Assembly (NCBI GenBank): GCA_022825195.1
Contig: JAJDYL010000109.1
Location: 1 to 43,298, forward strand
From: Alphaproteobacteria bacterium
GTDB taxonomy: Bacteria > Pseudomonadota > Alphaproteobacteria > Bin95
Length of the DNA: 43,298 nt
Reading direction: 5' to 3'
Translations under genes and position numbers: made by a program
In this document: positions 15,846 to 25,076 of the stretch, in pieces
How positions within the stretch are numbered: position 1 is the stretch's first letter
Layout of the letters: each line of letters opens with the position of its first letter
The notes under the pieces: generated by a model
The model's database searches: none
What the model saw: the letters and a program-made list of their open reading frames with translations, nothing else
Told to the model about the DNA's origin: nothing

Positions 15846-16937
15846 CTACAGGCGGCGGAGGCGGCTGTCGATATCCGTCCAGTCGATGTAGAAGCCGCGC
15901 AGCCAGCGCTCACCGGTCGAGGGATCGAAAGCGTCGCGCCCGTGAAGCACGCGCCGGTTGTCGAACGCGACCATGGAACCGGCCTCCAGTTGCATGTGGA
16001 TCGTCAGCTCCGGGCGGCGGGTGATCGTCATGAAGCGCCGCCACGCCGTATAGTAGGCGCGGGTCTCCTCCGGGTCGGCGTCGAGCCGCATCTCGTCCGC
16101 CGTGGTCGGGCTGAGCGCCACCTCGACCAGCCGCCCCTCGCGGTCCAGGGTCAGCGCCGGGCGGCTGCGGCGAATGTCCGCCGTATCGTCGATGAAACGG
16201 AACGGCACCGGCCGCCGGGCCAGCAGGTCGAAATCCGCCGGCGCCTCCTCGCGCAGGATTTCCGCAGCGAGAAAACCGTCCACGAACAGGCTGGCGCCCC
16301 CTTCCGCCGCGTTGCGCACGCAATGCAGGCATTGAACGCCGGGCGGGGTCTCGAAATAGGGAAGGTCGGTATGCGGCGGCAGCGCATAGGCCGTATAGGC
16401 GAGGCTGTTCGGGTTCGGGCGGGTATGAACCTCGAAGATGCGCCCGAAATAGGTCTCCTGAATGGGGCCGATGCGCGCGCCGAAAGCCGGGCCCGCTTCC
16501 GGATCCTCGCCCAGCCCGTCCACCAGCGCCACGCCGCAGCGCTTCAGGTCGGTCAGGAATGCCCGGAGGTCCCCGTCCGGTTCGTGGCGCGGAAGCCTTT
16601 CGGCGAGGGAAGCGTCCCAGAGTTCGGGAACGAGCGCCGCGGGATCGGCCGGCTCCGGCGCTTCCGGCCGGCGGGCCTCCAGCCAGGCGAGCGGCACATG
16701 GCTGGCGCTGGCGCTGTCCGGCCAGCGAAGGACCAGGACGTCCCCGCTGAGTTCGACGGCCTCGGGGCGAATGTCCGGCGCGACGCCGGCCAGGTCGAAC
16801 CGCCGTTCCCGCGTGACCGGATCGAACGCTCCCGGTTCGTTGACGCGCATCCAGATCCAGGGAAACCGCGTCGAATTGCCCTCGGGCCAGCGGACCTCCA
16901 GATCCAGATCGTCGTGCGTGATCGCGTAGGCGTCCAT
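15846..16937 (-). CDS. Gamma-butyrobetaine hydroxylase-like 2OG dioxygenase
   Basis: 363 aa from ATG 16937-16935 on the minus strand, with ACGGAGG just upstream. An N-terminal DUF971-like domain (LEVRWPEGNSTRFPWIW) precedes the TauD-type domain, the layout of gamma-butyrobetaine hydroxylase. The iron triad is PPHTD (H189, D191) and NRRVLHGRD (H332). The cysteines that bind zinc in the N-terminal domain of animal and Pseudomonas enzymes (WLRDNC-type motif) are missing: the region reads MRVNEPGAFDPVTRERRFD. It could make carnitine or hydroxylate another betaine. Confidence 0.85.
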   Translation of the reverse strand: MDAYAITHDDLDLEVRWPEGNSTRFPWIWMRVNEPGAFDPVTRERRFDLAGVAPDIRPEAVELSGDVLVLRWPDSASASHVPLAWLEARRPEAPEPADPAALVPELWDASLAERLPRHEPDGDLRAFLTDLKRCGVALVDGLGEDPEAGPAFGARIGPIQETYFGRIFEVHTRPNPNSLAYTAYALPPHTDLPYFETPPGVQCLHCVRNAAEGGASLFVDGFLAAEILREEAPADFDLLARRPVPFRFIDDTADIRRSRPALTLDREGRLVEVALSPTTADEMRLDADPEETRAYYTAWRRFMTITRRPELTIHMQLEAGSMVAFDNRRVLHGRDAFDPSTGERWLRGFYIDWTDIDSRLRRL

Positions 16938-17196
16938 GGTCAGGCCTCCGTTCGCGCGAGTGTGCCGTTGGCGGGGAGACGGAGCGCCGTGAACGGGGCA
17001 TGACAGGCTGACGGGCGACGGGAACCGGCGAGCAGCAACATGACGATCCCACCTCCCGCAACAGCCCGGCCATCTGTCGTCGGCGCCGGCCGTCGTTGCG
17101 TCGGGAAGCATCGACCGTTCCGAGGGAGCAACACTTGTCGCGATCCGACCGGCCGGAAGCCCGGATGCGACCTCCGGCCGGGAAAATTGCCCGGAA

Positions 17197-17241
17197 CGGC
17201 AAAAGCCCGCTCTTGCCGGACGCCCGTTCAGCCCTTATTTC
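17197..17241 (+). promoter_or_regulatory. Dyad and candidate promoter before the MucR-type gene
   Basis: The 346-base gap 16938-17283 separates two divergent genes. In it CGGCAA at 17197-17202 pairs with TTGCCG at 17213-17218. The second arm is also a -35-like box, with TATTTC 17 bases on at 17236-17241. A dyad over a -35 box could be an operator, and MucR regulators often control themselves. The rest of the gap shows no tRNA, small ORF or repeat that I could recognise. Confidence 0.3.
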
Positions 17242-17283
17242 GGCCTGCACATGGTCGTCGCGCAGACAGGGGAAGCGCCGCAA

Positions 17284-17697
17284 ATGAGCGACGAGACGCA
17301 AGTCCGCCAGGACCTTTTGGAGCAGACCTCCCGGATCGTCTCGGCGCATGTCTCCAACAATACGGTTCCGGTCGGCGACCTGCCCGACCTCATTCGCCAG
17401 GTTTACAGGACCCTCGCGAGCCTGAACGAACGCGCGCCGGCACATCTCGACCGCCCCGTTCCCGCCGTTCCCGTTCGCCGGTCGGTGATGCCGGACCACA
17501 TTGTCTGCCTGGAGGACGGCAAGAAGCTCAAGATGCTCCGGCGCCATCTCAAGACCGCCTACAACATGACGCCGGAGGAATACCGCGAACGCTGGAACCT
17601 GCCGGCGGACTATCCGATGGTCGCGCCGAACTACGCGGCCCAGCGCAGCGAACTCGCCAAGAAGATCGGTCTCGGCCGCCGCAGCTCCCGCGGATAA
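17284..17697 (+). CDS. MucR/Ros-family transcriptional regulator
   Basis: 137 aa from ATG 17284, preceded by AGGGGAAG; an upstream in-frame start at 17251 is possible. The MucR core is clear: IVSAHVSNNTVPVGDLPDLI, then HIVCLEDGKKLKMLRRHL, NMTPEEYRERWNLP and YPMVAPNYA. The zinc-finger ligands are partly lost: the second cysteine of the Ros CxxC is Asp (CLED), and one of the later histidines is replaced (HLKTAYN). Similar MucR/Ml-type proteins fold without zinc. In alphaproteobacteria these regulators bind AT-rich DNA and control surface polysaccharide, motility and cell-cycle genes. Confidence 0.92.
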   Translation: MSDETQVRQDLLEQTSRIVSAHVSNNTVPVGDLPDLIRQVYRTLASLNERAPAHLDRPVPAVPVRRSVMPDHIVCLEDGKKLKMLRRHLKTAYNMTPEEYRERWNLPADYPMVAPNYAAQRSELAKKIGLGRRSSRG

Positions 17698-17797
17698 CCC
17701 GGATGCGGACAGGGCGTCAGGCCGGAGGACGCGCAGCCATACTAGGCGCGCCGCACCGGGCGGAGTAAACTGGGGCCGGTCAGGGAAAGGCGCCGGG

Positions 17798-18739
17798 TTG
17801 GCTCTCAAGGTCAGGAAAGCCGTGAGTCGGGTCGTGCCGCGGCGGCGGGTGACGCCGCCCGGCAAACGCGGACTCATCGTGCCGTTTTTCGGCCCGGCCG
17901 CCCGCCGGCGGCGCGCCATTCCGGTGAACCAGCGAAGCCCGTTCATCGTGGAGTCGGGCGACCTCGTGGTCCGCCTGGCCCAGACCGACGCGGATATCGA
18001 CGCAGCGCAGGCCCTGCGCTTCAAGGTCTTCTACGAGGAGATGACGGCGCAACCGAGTCCGGCGATCGCTGCCGCCGAACGCGATTTCGACCGCTTCGAT
18101 CCCTATTGCGACCACCTCATCGTGCTGGACCGCCGGCTCGGCGGCGGGTCGTCCGCCATCGTGGGCACCTACCGGCTGATGCGGCGGGACGCGGCGGCCC
18201 GCATCGGACGCTTCTACACCCAGGACGAATACAACATCCGCAAGCTGCTGCGCGGCGGCCGGCAGATCCTCGAACTCGGCCGGTCCTGCGTGCACCAGGA
18301 TTATCGCCGCCACCACACCATGCAGATGCTCTGGCGCGGCATCGCGCGCTATGTGCTGCACTACAACGTCAAGCTCCTGTTCGGCTGCGGCAGTTTCCCC
18401 GGCGCCGATCCCGACGCGCACGCCCTGCCGCTTTCCTATCTGCATCACAGGCACCTGGCGCCGATCGGGCTTCGGCCGAAGGCGCTGCGTTCGCGCCATG
18501 TGGACATGCGGCGCATGGCCAGCGAAGAGATCGACGAAAGGAAGGCGCTCGCCGCCCTGCCGCCGCTCATCAAGGGCTATCTGCGCCTCGGCGGCGGCGT
18601 CGGCGACGGCGCGGTCATCGACCGCGAATTCGACACCGTCGACGTCTGTATCGTGGTGCGCCCGGACGGCGTGACCGACCGCTATCTGCGGCGCTACAGC
18701 CGCGACGGCGAAGTCACGCGGGAGGCGCTGGCCTCGTGA
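17798..18739 (+). CDS. olsB: L-ornithine N-alpha-acyltransferase (OlsB)
   Basis: 313 aa from TTG 17798 with AGGGAAAGG upstream. The GNAT-like OlsB fold shows LRFKVFYEEM, IVGTYRLM, the core ILELGRSCVHQDYR and LFGCGSFPG, all characteristic. The enzyme attaches a 3-hydroxyacyl chain to ornithine, the first step in making phosphate-free ornithine lipids. The N-terminal 45 residues are basic. It overlaps olsA by 4 bp, so the two steps are co-translated. Confidence 0.9.
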   Translation: MALKVRKAVSRVVPRRRVTPPGKRGLIVPFFGPAARRRRAIPVNQRSPFIVESGDLVVRLAQTDADIDAAQALRFKVFYEEMTAQPSPAIAAAERDFDRFDPYCDHLIVLDRRLGGGSSAIVGTYRLMRRDAAARIGRFYTQDEYNIRKLLRGGRQILELGRSCVHQDYRRHHTMQMLWRGIARYVLHYNVKLLFGCGSFPGADPDAHALPLSYLHHRHLAPIGLRPKALRSRHVDMRRMASEEIDERKALAALPPLIKGYLRLGGGVGDGAVIDREFDTVDVCIVVRPDGVTDRYLRRYSRDGEVTREALAS

Positions 18740-19530
18740 TCCGGCATTCGCCGCTGCGCGCCCTGGGACGCCTTCTGGCCTACGTCATCTACACGCTCCC
18801 GCTGATGCCGGTGCAGGCTGTCGCGGTGTTCTTCAAATGGCCGTTGGCCGTCCGCCTGCCGCTTGCCTACCACCGGCGCTGCGCCGGGCTTCTGGGCTTC
18901 GAGCTCAGAATGCACGGAACGCTGAGCACCGCGCGGCCGACCCTGTTCGTGTGCAACCACGCCACCTATCTCGACATCGTCACCCTGGGGGCGACGCTGC
19001 CTGCATCCTTCGTCGCGAAGTCGGAGGTTGCCGGCTGGCCCTTCTTCGGGCTGCTCGCCAGGCTGCAGAGAAGCGTGTTCGTGGACCGGCGGCCGCGATC
19101 GACGGCCGGTCAGCGCGACGCCATGCAGACGCGCCTCGAAAGCGGCGACAACCTGATCCTTTTCCCGGAAGGCACGTCGAGCGACGGCATCCGGGTATTG
19201 CCCTTCAAGAGCGCGCTGTTCAGCGTCGCCGAGCGCGAAGTCAACGGCAGCCCCCTCGTGGTGCAGCCGGTGTCCGTGGCCTATTCCGCCATTGACGGCC
19301 TGCCGACGGGCCGGGCGCACATGCCGCGAATCGCCTGGTATGGCGACATGGGCATGGCGGGGCATATCTGGACCGTTCTCGGCCTCGGGCGGATATCGGT
19401 GGATATCGTGCTGCACAGCCCGACGAGCTTCGCGGAGTTCGCCAACCGCCGCGACATGGCGGCGGCATGCCACGGAACGGTCGCGGGCGGCGTGGAGCGG
19501 GCCCTGGCCGGCCGCTTCACCGGCGGTTGA
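18736..19530 (+). CDS. olsA: 1-acyl-sn-glycerol-3-phosphate/lyso-ornithine-lipid acyltransferase (OlsA/PlsC)
   Basis: 264 aa from GTG 18736 (GTGA overlap with the olsB stop). The acyltransferase blocks are NHATYLD (HX4D catalytic box) and [10 protein letters not shown]. One or two N-terminal hydrophobic helices anchor it in the inner membrane. Linkage to olsB indicates that it adds the second acyl chain of ornithine lipid; PlsC-type activity on lysophosphatidic acid is the alternative. Confidence 0.9.
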   Translation: MIRHSPLRALGRLLAYVIYTLPLMPVQAVAVFFKWPLAVRLPLAYHRRCAGLLGFELRMHGTLSTARPTLFVCNHATYLDIVTLGATLPASFVAKSEVAGWPFFGLLARLQRSVFVDRRPRSTAGQRDAMQTRLESGDNLILFPEGTSSDGIRVLPFKSALFSVAEREVNGSPLVVQPVSVAYSAIDGLPTGRAHMPRIAWYGDMGMAGHIWTVLGLGRISVDIVLHSPTSFAEFANRRDMAAACHGTVAGGVERALAGRFTGG

Positions 19531-19554
19531 CGCGCACCCGCCGAGTGCTAGCTT
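19527..19554 (+). promoter_or_regulatory. Candidate promoter of the miaB-phoH-ybeY-corC-lnt operon
   Basis: TTGACG at 19527-19532 and TAGCTT at 19549-19554 have a 16-base spacer, with an extended TG before the -10 box. The -35 box overlaps the olsA stop codon. The miaB start follows 12 bases after the -10 box, so the mRNA would have almost no leader. Confidence 0.4.
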
Positions 19555-19565
19555 TCCCGACACCG

Positions 19566-20921
19566 ATGAACGAGAGACCGACAAGGCAGGCATTGCGCAA
19601 GAAACTGTTCGTCAGGACATACGGTTGCCAGATGAACGTGTACGACTCCGAGAGGATGTCGGAAATGCTGGCGGCCGTGGGCTACGAGGCCGTGCAGGCC
19701 GCCGAAGATGCGGACCTCGTCGTGCTCAACACCTGTCACATCCGCGAGAAAGCCGCAGAGAAGGTCTATTCCGAAGTCGGCCGGCTGCGCGCGCTGAAGC
19801 AACGGCGTCCGGACATGCTGATCGCCGTCGCCGGCTGCGTCGCCCAGGCCGAAGGCGGCGAAGTGATGCGCCGCGCGCCGGCGGTCGATATCGTCGTCGG
19901 CCCCCAGGCCTACCACCGCCTGCCGGAAATGCTGGCCCGGGCGGACCGGGCCCGGGGCGGCGGGATCGTCGATGTGGATTTCCGGCCGGACGCGAAGTTC
20001 GACGAGCTTCCGGTTCCCCGGCGGCCGGCAGGGCCGAGCGCCTTCCTCACGATTCAGGAAGGCTGCGACAAGTTCTGCACCTTCTGCGTCGTGCCCTATA
20101 CCCGCGGCGCGGAATATTCGCGGCCGGCAGCGGCCGTCATCGCGGAGGCGAAACAGCTCGCGAAGGGCGGCGCGCGCGAGATCGTGCTGCTCGGCCAGAA
20201 CGTCAACGCATGGCGCGGAGAAGGGACGGACGGCCGCGACTGGACCCTGGCGCGCCTGATCCGGGCGCTGGCGGAGATCGAGGGCGTGGAGCGGCTGCGC
20301 TACACGACATCGCACCCGCGCGACATGTCGGACGACCTGATCGAAGCGCACGGCGCGGTGCCCGCCCTGATGCCGTTCCTGCATCTGCCGGTCCAGGCCG
20401 GCTCCGACCGGGTGCTGGAACGGATGAACCGCAAGCACCGCGCAGACGACTATCGCCGGATCGTCGAACGCCTGCGGGAAGCCCGCCCCGACATGGCGCT
20501 TGCGTCCGACTTCATCGTCGGATTTCCGGGAGAAAGCGAACGCGACTTCGAGCGGACCTTGGCGCTTGTCCGCGAGGTCGGCTACGCCCAGGCCTATTCG
20601 TTCAAGTTCAGCGCCCGGCCGGGCACGCCGGCCGCCGCCGATCCCCTCCAGGTGCCGGACGCGGTCAGGAGCGAGCGCCTGGCGTGCCTGCAGGAGCTTT
20701 TGAACGGCCAGCAGCAGGCCTTCAACCGGAGCTGCATCGGCAAGCGCCTTCCGGTGCTGTTCGAACGCCCCGGCAGGCGGCGCGGCCAGCTTGTCGGGCG
20801 CTCCCCCTACATGCAGGCGGTCCACACGGAGGCGGGCCCGGCGCGGATCGGCGACCTTGCAGAGGTCGAAATCCAGGCGGCCGGACCCAACAGCCTCTCC
20901 GGCGGGAGCCCCGCAATTTGA
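19566..20921 (+). CDS. miaB: tRNA-2-methylthio-N6-dimethylallyladenosine synthase (MiaB)
   Basis: 451 aa from ATG 19566. The order is UPF0004 domain with [15 protein letters not shown] and GCVAQAEGG (auxiliary-cluster cysteines), radical SAM domain with [10 protein letters not shown] (C167, C171, C174), then a C-terminal TRAM domain. The enzyme methylthiolates i6A37 in tRNAs reading UNN codons. Length is normal. It overlaps phoH by 4 bp (TTGA) and heads the conserved alphaproteobacterial run through lnt. Confidence 0.97.
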   Translation: MNERPTRQALRKKLFVRTYGCQMNVYDSERMSEMLAAVGYEAVQAAEDADLVVLNTCHIREKAAEKVYSEVGRLRALKQRRPDMLIAVAGCVAQAEGGEVMRRAPAVDIVVGPQAYHRLPEMLARADRARGGGIVDVDFRPDAKFDELPVPRRPAGPSAFLTIQEGCDKFCTFCVVPYTRGAEYSRPAAAVIAEAKQLAKGGAREIVLLGQNVNAWRGEGTDGRDWTLARLIRALAEIEGVERLRYTTSHPRDMSDDLIEAHGAVPALMPFLHLPVQAGSDRVLERMNRKHRADDYRRIVERLREARPDMALASDFIVGFPGESERDFERTLALVREVGYAQAYSFKFSARPGTPAAADPLQVPDAVRSERLACLQELLNGQQQAFNRSCIGKRLPVLFERPGRRRGQLVGRSPYMQAVHTEAGPARIGDLAEVEIQAAGPNSLSGGSPAI

Positions 20922-21895
20922 CCGAAGCGCGCCTTCAGTTCGACGACAACAGCCTCCTGCCCGCGCTTTACGGCGCGCATGACAGCAACCTCGCCCGCCT
21001 GGAACAGAAATTCGGCGTCTCGATGCGCGCACGCGGCAACGAACTGGCCATCGCCGGGCCGGAAGGTGCGGTGGCGGCCGCGCGGTCGACCATGGACCTG
21101 CTTTACGATCGCGCCCGCAGAGGGCTCGAGATCGACCCGGGCGAAGTGGACGGCGCGGCGCGGCTGGCCGAAGTCGCCGGCATCGCAAGACTGCCGGGCG
21201 TCAACAGCGACCTGTTCGGAATCGACAATGAAACCGTCGAAACCCGTCGGCGCCGGATCATGCCGCGTTCGCCCAACCAGGCGCTGTATCTCAAGACGAT
21301 CCGCGAGCGCGATGTCGTCTTCGGCGTCGGGCCGGCCGGCACGGGCAAGACCTATCTGGCCGTGGCGGCGGCCGTTTCCATGCAGACGGCGGGAGAGGTC
21401 GACCGCATTGTGCTGTCGCGCCCGGCGGTGGAGGCCGGCGAGCGGCTCGGTTTCCTCCCCGGCGACCTCCGCGAAAAGGTCGATCCCTATCTCCGTCCGC
21501 TCTACGATGCGCTGCACGACATGGTCTCCGGCGACCGGGTGATGCGCCAGATCGGCAATGGCGAGATCGAGATCGCGCCGCTCGCCTTCATGCGCGGGCG
21601 CACATTGGCGCGGTCCTTCGTCATCCTCGACGAGGCGCAGAACACGACCCCGACGCAAATGAAGATGTTCCTGACCCGCCTGGGCGAAGGCTCGCGGATG
21701 GTGGTGACGGGCGACCTCTCGCAGGTGGACCTGCCGGGCGGCGTGCGCTCGGGCCTGACCGAGGCGCTCGACGTGCTCGACGGGGTGGACGGCGTCGGCA
21801 CGGTTCGATTCACCTCCCGGGACGTGGTGCGCCATCCGGTCGTGACACGCATCGTCGATGCCTACGACGCCGCCAGGGGACGCCGCGATGGCTGA
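20918..21895 (+). CDS. PhoH-family ATPase (PhoH-like/YbeZ)
   Basis: 325 aa from TTG 20918. The N-terminal KH-like part is followed by a P-loop, [10 protein letters not shown] (G138-T145), and Walker B LDEAQNTT, with [18 protein letters not shown] typical of PhoH. The family works beside YbeY in RNA metabolism. The upstream frame is open far into miaB but is not coding in this frame. The gene overlaps ybeY by 8 bp. Confidence 0.95.
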   Translation: MTEARLQFDDNSLLPALYGAHDSNLARLEQKFGVSMRARGNELAIAGPEGAVAAARSTMDLLYDRARRGLEIDPGEVDGAARLAEVAGIARLPGVNSDLFGIDNETVETRRRRIMPRSPNQALYLKTIRERDVVFGVGPAGTGKTYLAVAAAVSMQTAGEVDRIVLSRPAVEAGERLGFLPGDLREKVDPYLRPLYDALHDMVSGDRVMRQIGNGEIEIAPLAFMRGRTLARSFVILDEAQNTTPTQMKMFLTRLGEGSRMVVTGDLSQVDLPGGVRSGLTEALDVLDGVDGVGTVRFTSRDVVRHPVVTRIVDAYDAARGRRDG

Positions 21896-22364
21896 GTGGA
21901 CCGTCGATGTGTCGCTCGGCGAGGGCGAGTGGCCGGACGGCGAAGAGGCCGCCGACTGGTGCAGCCGTGCAGCATGCGCGGCGCTCTCCGGTGCGGGACG
22001 AACGGACCCGGCGGAAATCTCGGTCCTGCTCGGCAGCGACGCCGAAATTCGCGAGTTGAACCGTCGTTTCCGCGGCCGCGACCGCCCGACCAATGTGCTC
22101 TCCTTTCCGGCCGGCGACGATCCCTGGCCGGGCGGCGCGCCGCCGCTGGGGGAGATTGCGCTGGCCAGCGGAACGGTGCGCCGGGAAGCGGCCGCGCAGC
22201 GCAAGACGCTGCACGACCATCTGTGCCATCTCGTGGTTCACGGAACGCTGCATCTTCTGGGTTTCGACCATCGAACGGAGGAGGAAGCCCTGAGAATGGA
22301 GCGGCTGGAGGTGCGGTGCCTGGAAACGCTGTCGATAGCCGATCCTTACGGGGACCGGGGCTGA
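21888..22364 (+). CDS. ybeY: Endoribonuclease YbeY
   Basis: 158 aa from ATG 21888. The zinc motif H118-GTL-H122-LLGFD-H128 is complete, and RGRDRPTNVLSFP is the family block. YbeY matures the 3' end of 16S rRNA and takes part in ribosome quality control. It overlaps phoH and lies 6 bp before the corC-like gene. Confidence 0.96.
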   Translation: MAEWTVDVSLGEGEWPDGEEAADWCSRAACAALSGAGRTDPAEISVLLGSDAEIRELNRRFRGRDRPTNVLSFPAGDDPWPGGAPPLGEIALASGTVRREAAAQRKTLHDHLCHLVVHGTLHLLGFDHRTEEEALRMERLEVRCLETLSIADPYGDRG

Positions 22365-22370
22365 ACGGCT

Positions 22371-23240
22371 GTGGATACGACCGCTCATGCATCGAACGGC
22401 AATGGCGGCCGCTTGCGGGGCCTCTGGCGCCGGCTTGCGGGCAGGCGCAACAATGAGGGCTCCATCAGCGAGACCCTGTCGGACCTGGCGGCGCAACATA
22501 ACGAGGACGTGAAGCCGATCGACCCGCTTGAGCGGTTCCTGCTCGAAAACACGCTGAAGCTGCGCCGCATGACGGTCGAGGATGTGATGGTGCCGCGCGC
22601 GGACATCGTTGCCGTCTCCGCCGCCGCGGCGCTCGGCGAAGTTGTCGACGCCGTCGAGGAATCGCGCCATTCGCGCCTGCCGGTGTTCGAGAAGGACCTC
22701 GACCAGATCGTCGGAATGATCCATGTGAAGGACGTGCTGGCGCACATCGGCAAACCCGACCCGCCGTCGCCGAAGGAGCTCGCGCGCGAGGTCCTGTTCG
22801 TCTCGCCGGCCATGCTGATTCTCGACCTGCTGCTCGACATGCGGCTCAAGCGCACGCACATGGCCCTGGTCGTCGACGAGTTCGGCGGCGTCGACGGCCT
22901 GGCGACCATCGAGGACCTTGTCGAGGAAATCGTCGGCGACATCGAGGACGAGCACGACATTGCGGAGGCGCCGCAACTGGAGACGCGGCCCGACGGCACG
23001 CTGGTCGCGGACGCGCGGGCGACCCTGGAAGATTTCGAGTCCGCGGTCGGCGAGGTGCTGTCCGACGACGAGCGCGAGGATATCGACACGCTGGGCGGGC
23101 TGGTGTTCAACCTTGTCGGCCGGGTCCCGAGCCGGGGCGAACTGGTCTCGCATCCCTCGGGTCTGGAATTCGAGGTGCTGGACGGAGACCCGCGCCGGCT
23201 GAAGCGGCTGCGGGTGCGCAATCTGCCGGCGGACGGATGA
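22371..23240 (+). CDS. CorC/HlyC-type protein with paired CBS domains
   Basis: 289 aa from GTG 22371. After a basic N-terminus come two CBS domains (VEDVMVPRADIVAVS and HMALVVDEFGGVDGLATIEDLVEEIVGDIEDEHD) and a C-terminal transporter-associated (CorC_HlyC) domain, IDTLGGLVFNLVGRVPSRGE. There is no membrane domain, so this is the short soluble form linked to Mg2+/Co2+ efflux. It overlaps lnt by 4 bp (ATGA). Confidence 0.94.
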   Translation: MDTTAHASNGNGGRLRGLWRRLAGRRNNEGSISETLSDLAAQHNEDVKPIDPLERFLLENTLKLRRMTVEDVMVPRADIVAVSAAAALGEVVDAVEESRHSRLPVFEKDLDQIVGMIHVKDVLAHIGKPDPPSPKELAREVLFVSPAMLILDLLLDMRLKRTHMALVVDEFGGVDGLATIEDLVEEIVGDIEDEHDIAEAPQLETRPDGTLVADARATLEDFESAVGEVLSDDEREDIDTLGGLVFNLVGRVPSRGELVSHPSGLEFEVLDGDPRRLKRLRVRNLPADG

Positions 23241-24733
23241 GGGCGCGGCTCGCCGGTCTGGCGGGCCGGAACCGGCTTCTGGCCGCAGCGGCGGCGGGCA
23301 TCGGCGCCACGCTGGCCATGCCGCCCCTGGGGGCTACGCCTTTCCTTGCGGCGGGCCTCGTTGCGCTCGCCTGGCTGCTGGACGGGACGGTGCGGTTCCG
23401 AAGCGCCTTCCTCGCCGCTTTCGCTTTCGCGTTCGGGTTCTTCGCCGCCGGCCTTTACTGGGTTGCCGGCTCCTTCTTCGTGGTCGGCGGCGCCACGGCC
23501 GTGGCCGGACCGGCGGCCGTACTGGGCCTGGCGGCGCTGCTTGCCTTCTTTCTGGCTCTACCGGCCGCGCTCGCGCATCGCCTGACGCAGCCCGGCCTCG
23601 GGCGGGCGCTGGCGCTGGCGGCCGCGCTCGGACTCGGCGACTGGCTGCGCGGCCACCTGCTCACCGGCTTTCCGTGGAACCTGTTCGGTTACGCCTGGCT
23701 GCATGTGCCGGCGGTCGAACAGGCGGCAGCGGTCATCGGCATATACGGGGTCGGCCTGGCAACGCTCGCCGTCTGCCTCCTGCTTTCCGTCGCCGACCGG
23801 CGCGCCTGGACGGCGGCGGCGCTCACGGTCGCGGTGATGTTCGCTTACGGCGAGGTCCGCCTCGGCCGCGCGCCCCAGGCCGAGGCGGCCGACGGTCCGC
23901 TGCTGCGCCTCGTCCAGCCCAATATCCCGCAGTCCGAAAAATGGCGCCGCGAGGAGGCCGCAGCCCATTTGCAGCGCCTGGTGCGTCTCGGAGCGGCGGA
24001 CCCCGAGCCCGATGCGGTCATCTGGCCCGAAACGGCGGTCGTAAAGCTGCTGCATTCGAGGTCGCCCGTCGTCGAGGCGCTCGGACGCAGTGTGCGGAGC
24101 CGCCGGGGGCTGATCTCGGGCGCCCCCTGGCGGGAGGACGGACGCTATTACAACAGCATCCTTGCGATAGACCGCGAAGGCCGGGTGCAGGGGCGCCACG
24201 ACAAGGCGCATCTTGTGCCGTTCGGCGAATATGTGCCGCTGCGCGGCCTGCTCGGCGCGGCGAAGCTGACGGTCGGAGGCAAGGACTTCGCCGCCGGGCC
24301 GGGCCTCTCGACGCTCACCCTGCCCGGCCTCCCGCCGTTCGGCGCGCTGATCTGCTTCGAGGCGATCTTTCCGGGCGAGGCGGTGGCGGCCGACGCGCGC
24401 CCGGAATGGCTGCTGAACCTCACCAACGACGCCTGGTTCGGCGAAACGGCCGGGCCGCGCCAGCATTTCGAGATCGCGCGGATGCGCGCCATCGAGAACG
24501 GCCTGCCGGTCGTGCGCGTCGCCAACACCGGTATCACCGGCGCGGTGGACGGCTACGGGCGACGGCTCGGCAGCCTCGGACTCGGCATGTCCGGCAGCCT
24601 CGACATCCGCCTCCCGCCCCCGCTTGCCGAAACGCCCTATGGCCGCCTGGACGACCTGCCCTTTCTAGCCGGCCTCGTTCTGCTGGCAGGCCTCTCCGCC
24701 TCGCGCCGACGCCGCCGTCGTGAGGCGTCGTGA
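23237..24733 (+). CDS. lnt: Apolipoprotein N-acyltransferase (Lnt)
   Basis: 498 aa from ATG 23237. About six to seven N-terminal membrane helices precede the nitrilase-like domain, with the catalytic triad E265 (WPETAV), K323 (RHDKAHLVPFGEY) and C373 (ICFEAIFP). WLLNLTNDAWFG is also characteristic. It adds the third acyl chain to lipoproteins in the inner membrane. One last hydrophobic helix and a run of Arg close the protein. It ends the miaB operon; the terminator at 24830 follows. Confidence 0.96.
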   Translation: MRARLAGLAGRNRLLAAAAAGIGATLAMPPLGATPFLAAGLVALAWLLDGTVRFRSAFLAAFAFAFGFFAAGLYWVAGSFFVVGGATAVAGPAAVLGLAALLAFFLALPAALAHRLTQPGLGRALALAAALGLGDWLRGHLLTGFPWNLFGYAWLHVPAVEQAAAVIGIYGVGLATLAVCLLLSVADRRAWTAAALTVAVMFAYGEVRLGRAPQAEAADGPLLRLVQPNIPQSEKWRREEAAAHLQRLVRLGAADPEPDAVIWPETAVVKLLHSRSPVVEALGRSVRSRRGLISGAPWREDGRYYNSILAIDREGRVQGRHDKAHLVPFGEYVPLRGLLGAAKLTVGGKDFAAGPGLSTLTLPGLPPFGALICFEAIFPGEAVAADARPEWLLNLTNDAWFGETAGPRQHFEIARMRAIENGLPVVRVANTGITGAVDGYGRRLGSLGLGMSGSLDIRLPPPLAETPYGRLDDLPFLAGLVLLAGLSASRRRRRREAS

Positions 24734-24829
24734 AGTGTCGGGCTTTTGCCGTGAGGCTACTGCGCCCGGCCTATGTACCCGATCTGTTTTCGGCATTCCC
24801 TGCGGCTCGTCACTCGACCCGAAATCGAA

Positions 24830-24864
24830 AAGGCGGCCCGGGAAGGAGCCGCCTTCGGCTTCTT
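24830..24864 (+). terminator. Intrinsic terminator after lnt
   Basis: AAGGCGGC at 24830-24837 pairs perfectly with GCCGCCTT at 24848-24855, with a 10-base loop. A T-rich but imperfect tail (CGGCTTCTTA) follows. It lies about 100 bp after the lnt stop and is the expected end of the miaB-lnt transcript. Confidence 0.6.
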
Positions 24865-24964
24865 ACCGGTTTACCGCCGATTCGCCTGTACCGAACGCCG
24901 CGGACGTCAGGCCGGAACTCCGCGCCATTGGCGTTCCGACCGGATGAAACCCCTGCCGCAAACG

Positions 24965-24980
24965 CCGGCATCGATGCTGG
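24965..24980. promoter_or_regulatory. 16-base dyad in the gap before the TRAP operon
   Basis: The gap between lnt and dctP (24734-25076, 343 bp) holds the lnt terminator and this dyad: CCGGCATCGATGCTGG, with a perfect 10-base palindrome at its centre and one G-T pair. It sits about 100 bp upstream of dctP and could be an operator. No regulator gene is adjacent. Nothing else was recognised in the gap. Confidence 0.3.
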
Positions 24981-25076
24981 ACTCAATCGCGGACGCTGTA
25001 TTACGATGCGCGGCCGTTCGGGCAGTAGAGCCATATTGCGCTCCGGCAGTCCGCGCATTTTCCAGGGGAGGAAAAG

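Noticed and set aside
16938..17283. tRNA or small RNA gene in the gap before the MucR-type gene
   Set aside because: No T-loop sequence or cloverleaf could be drawn; only a short dyad is visible.
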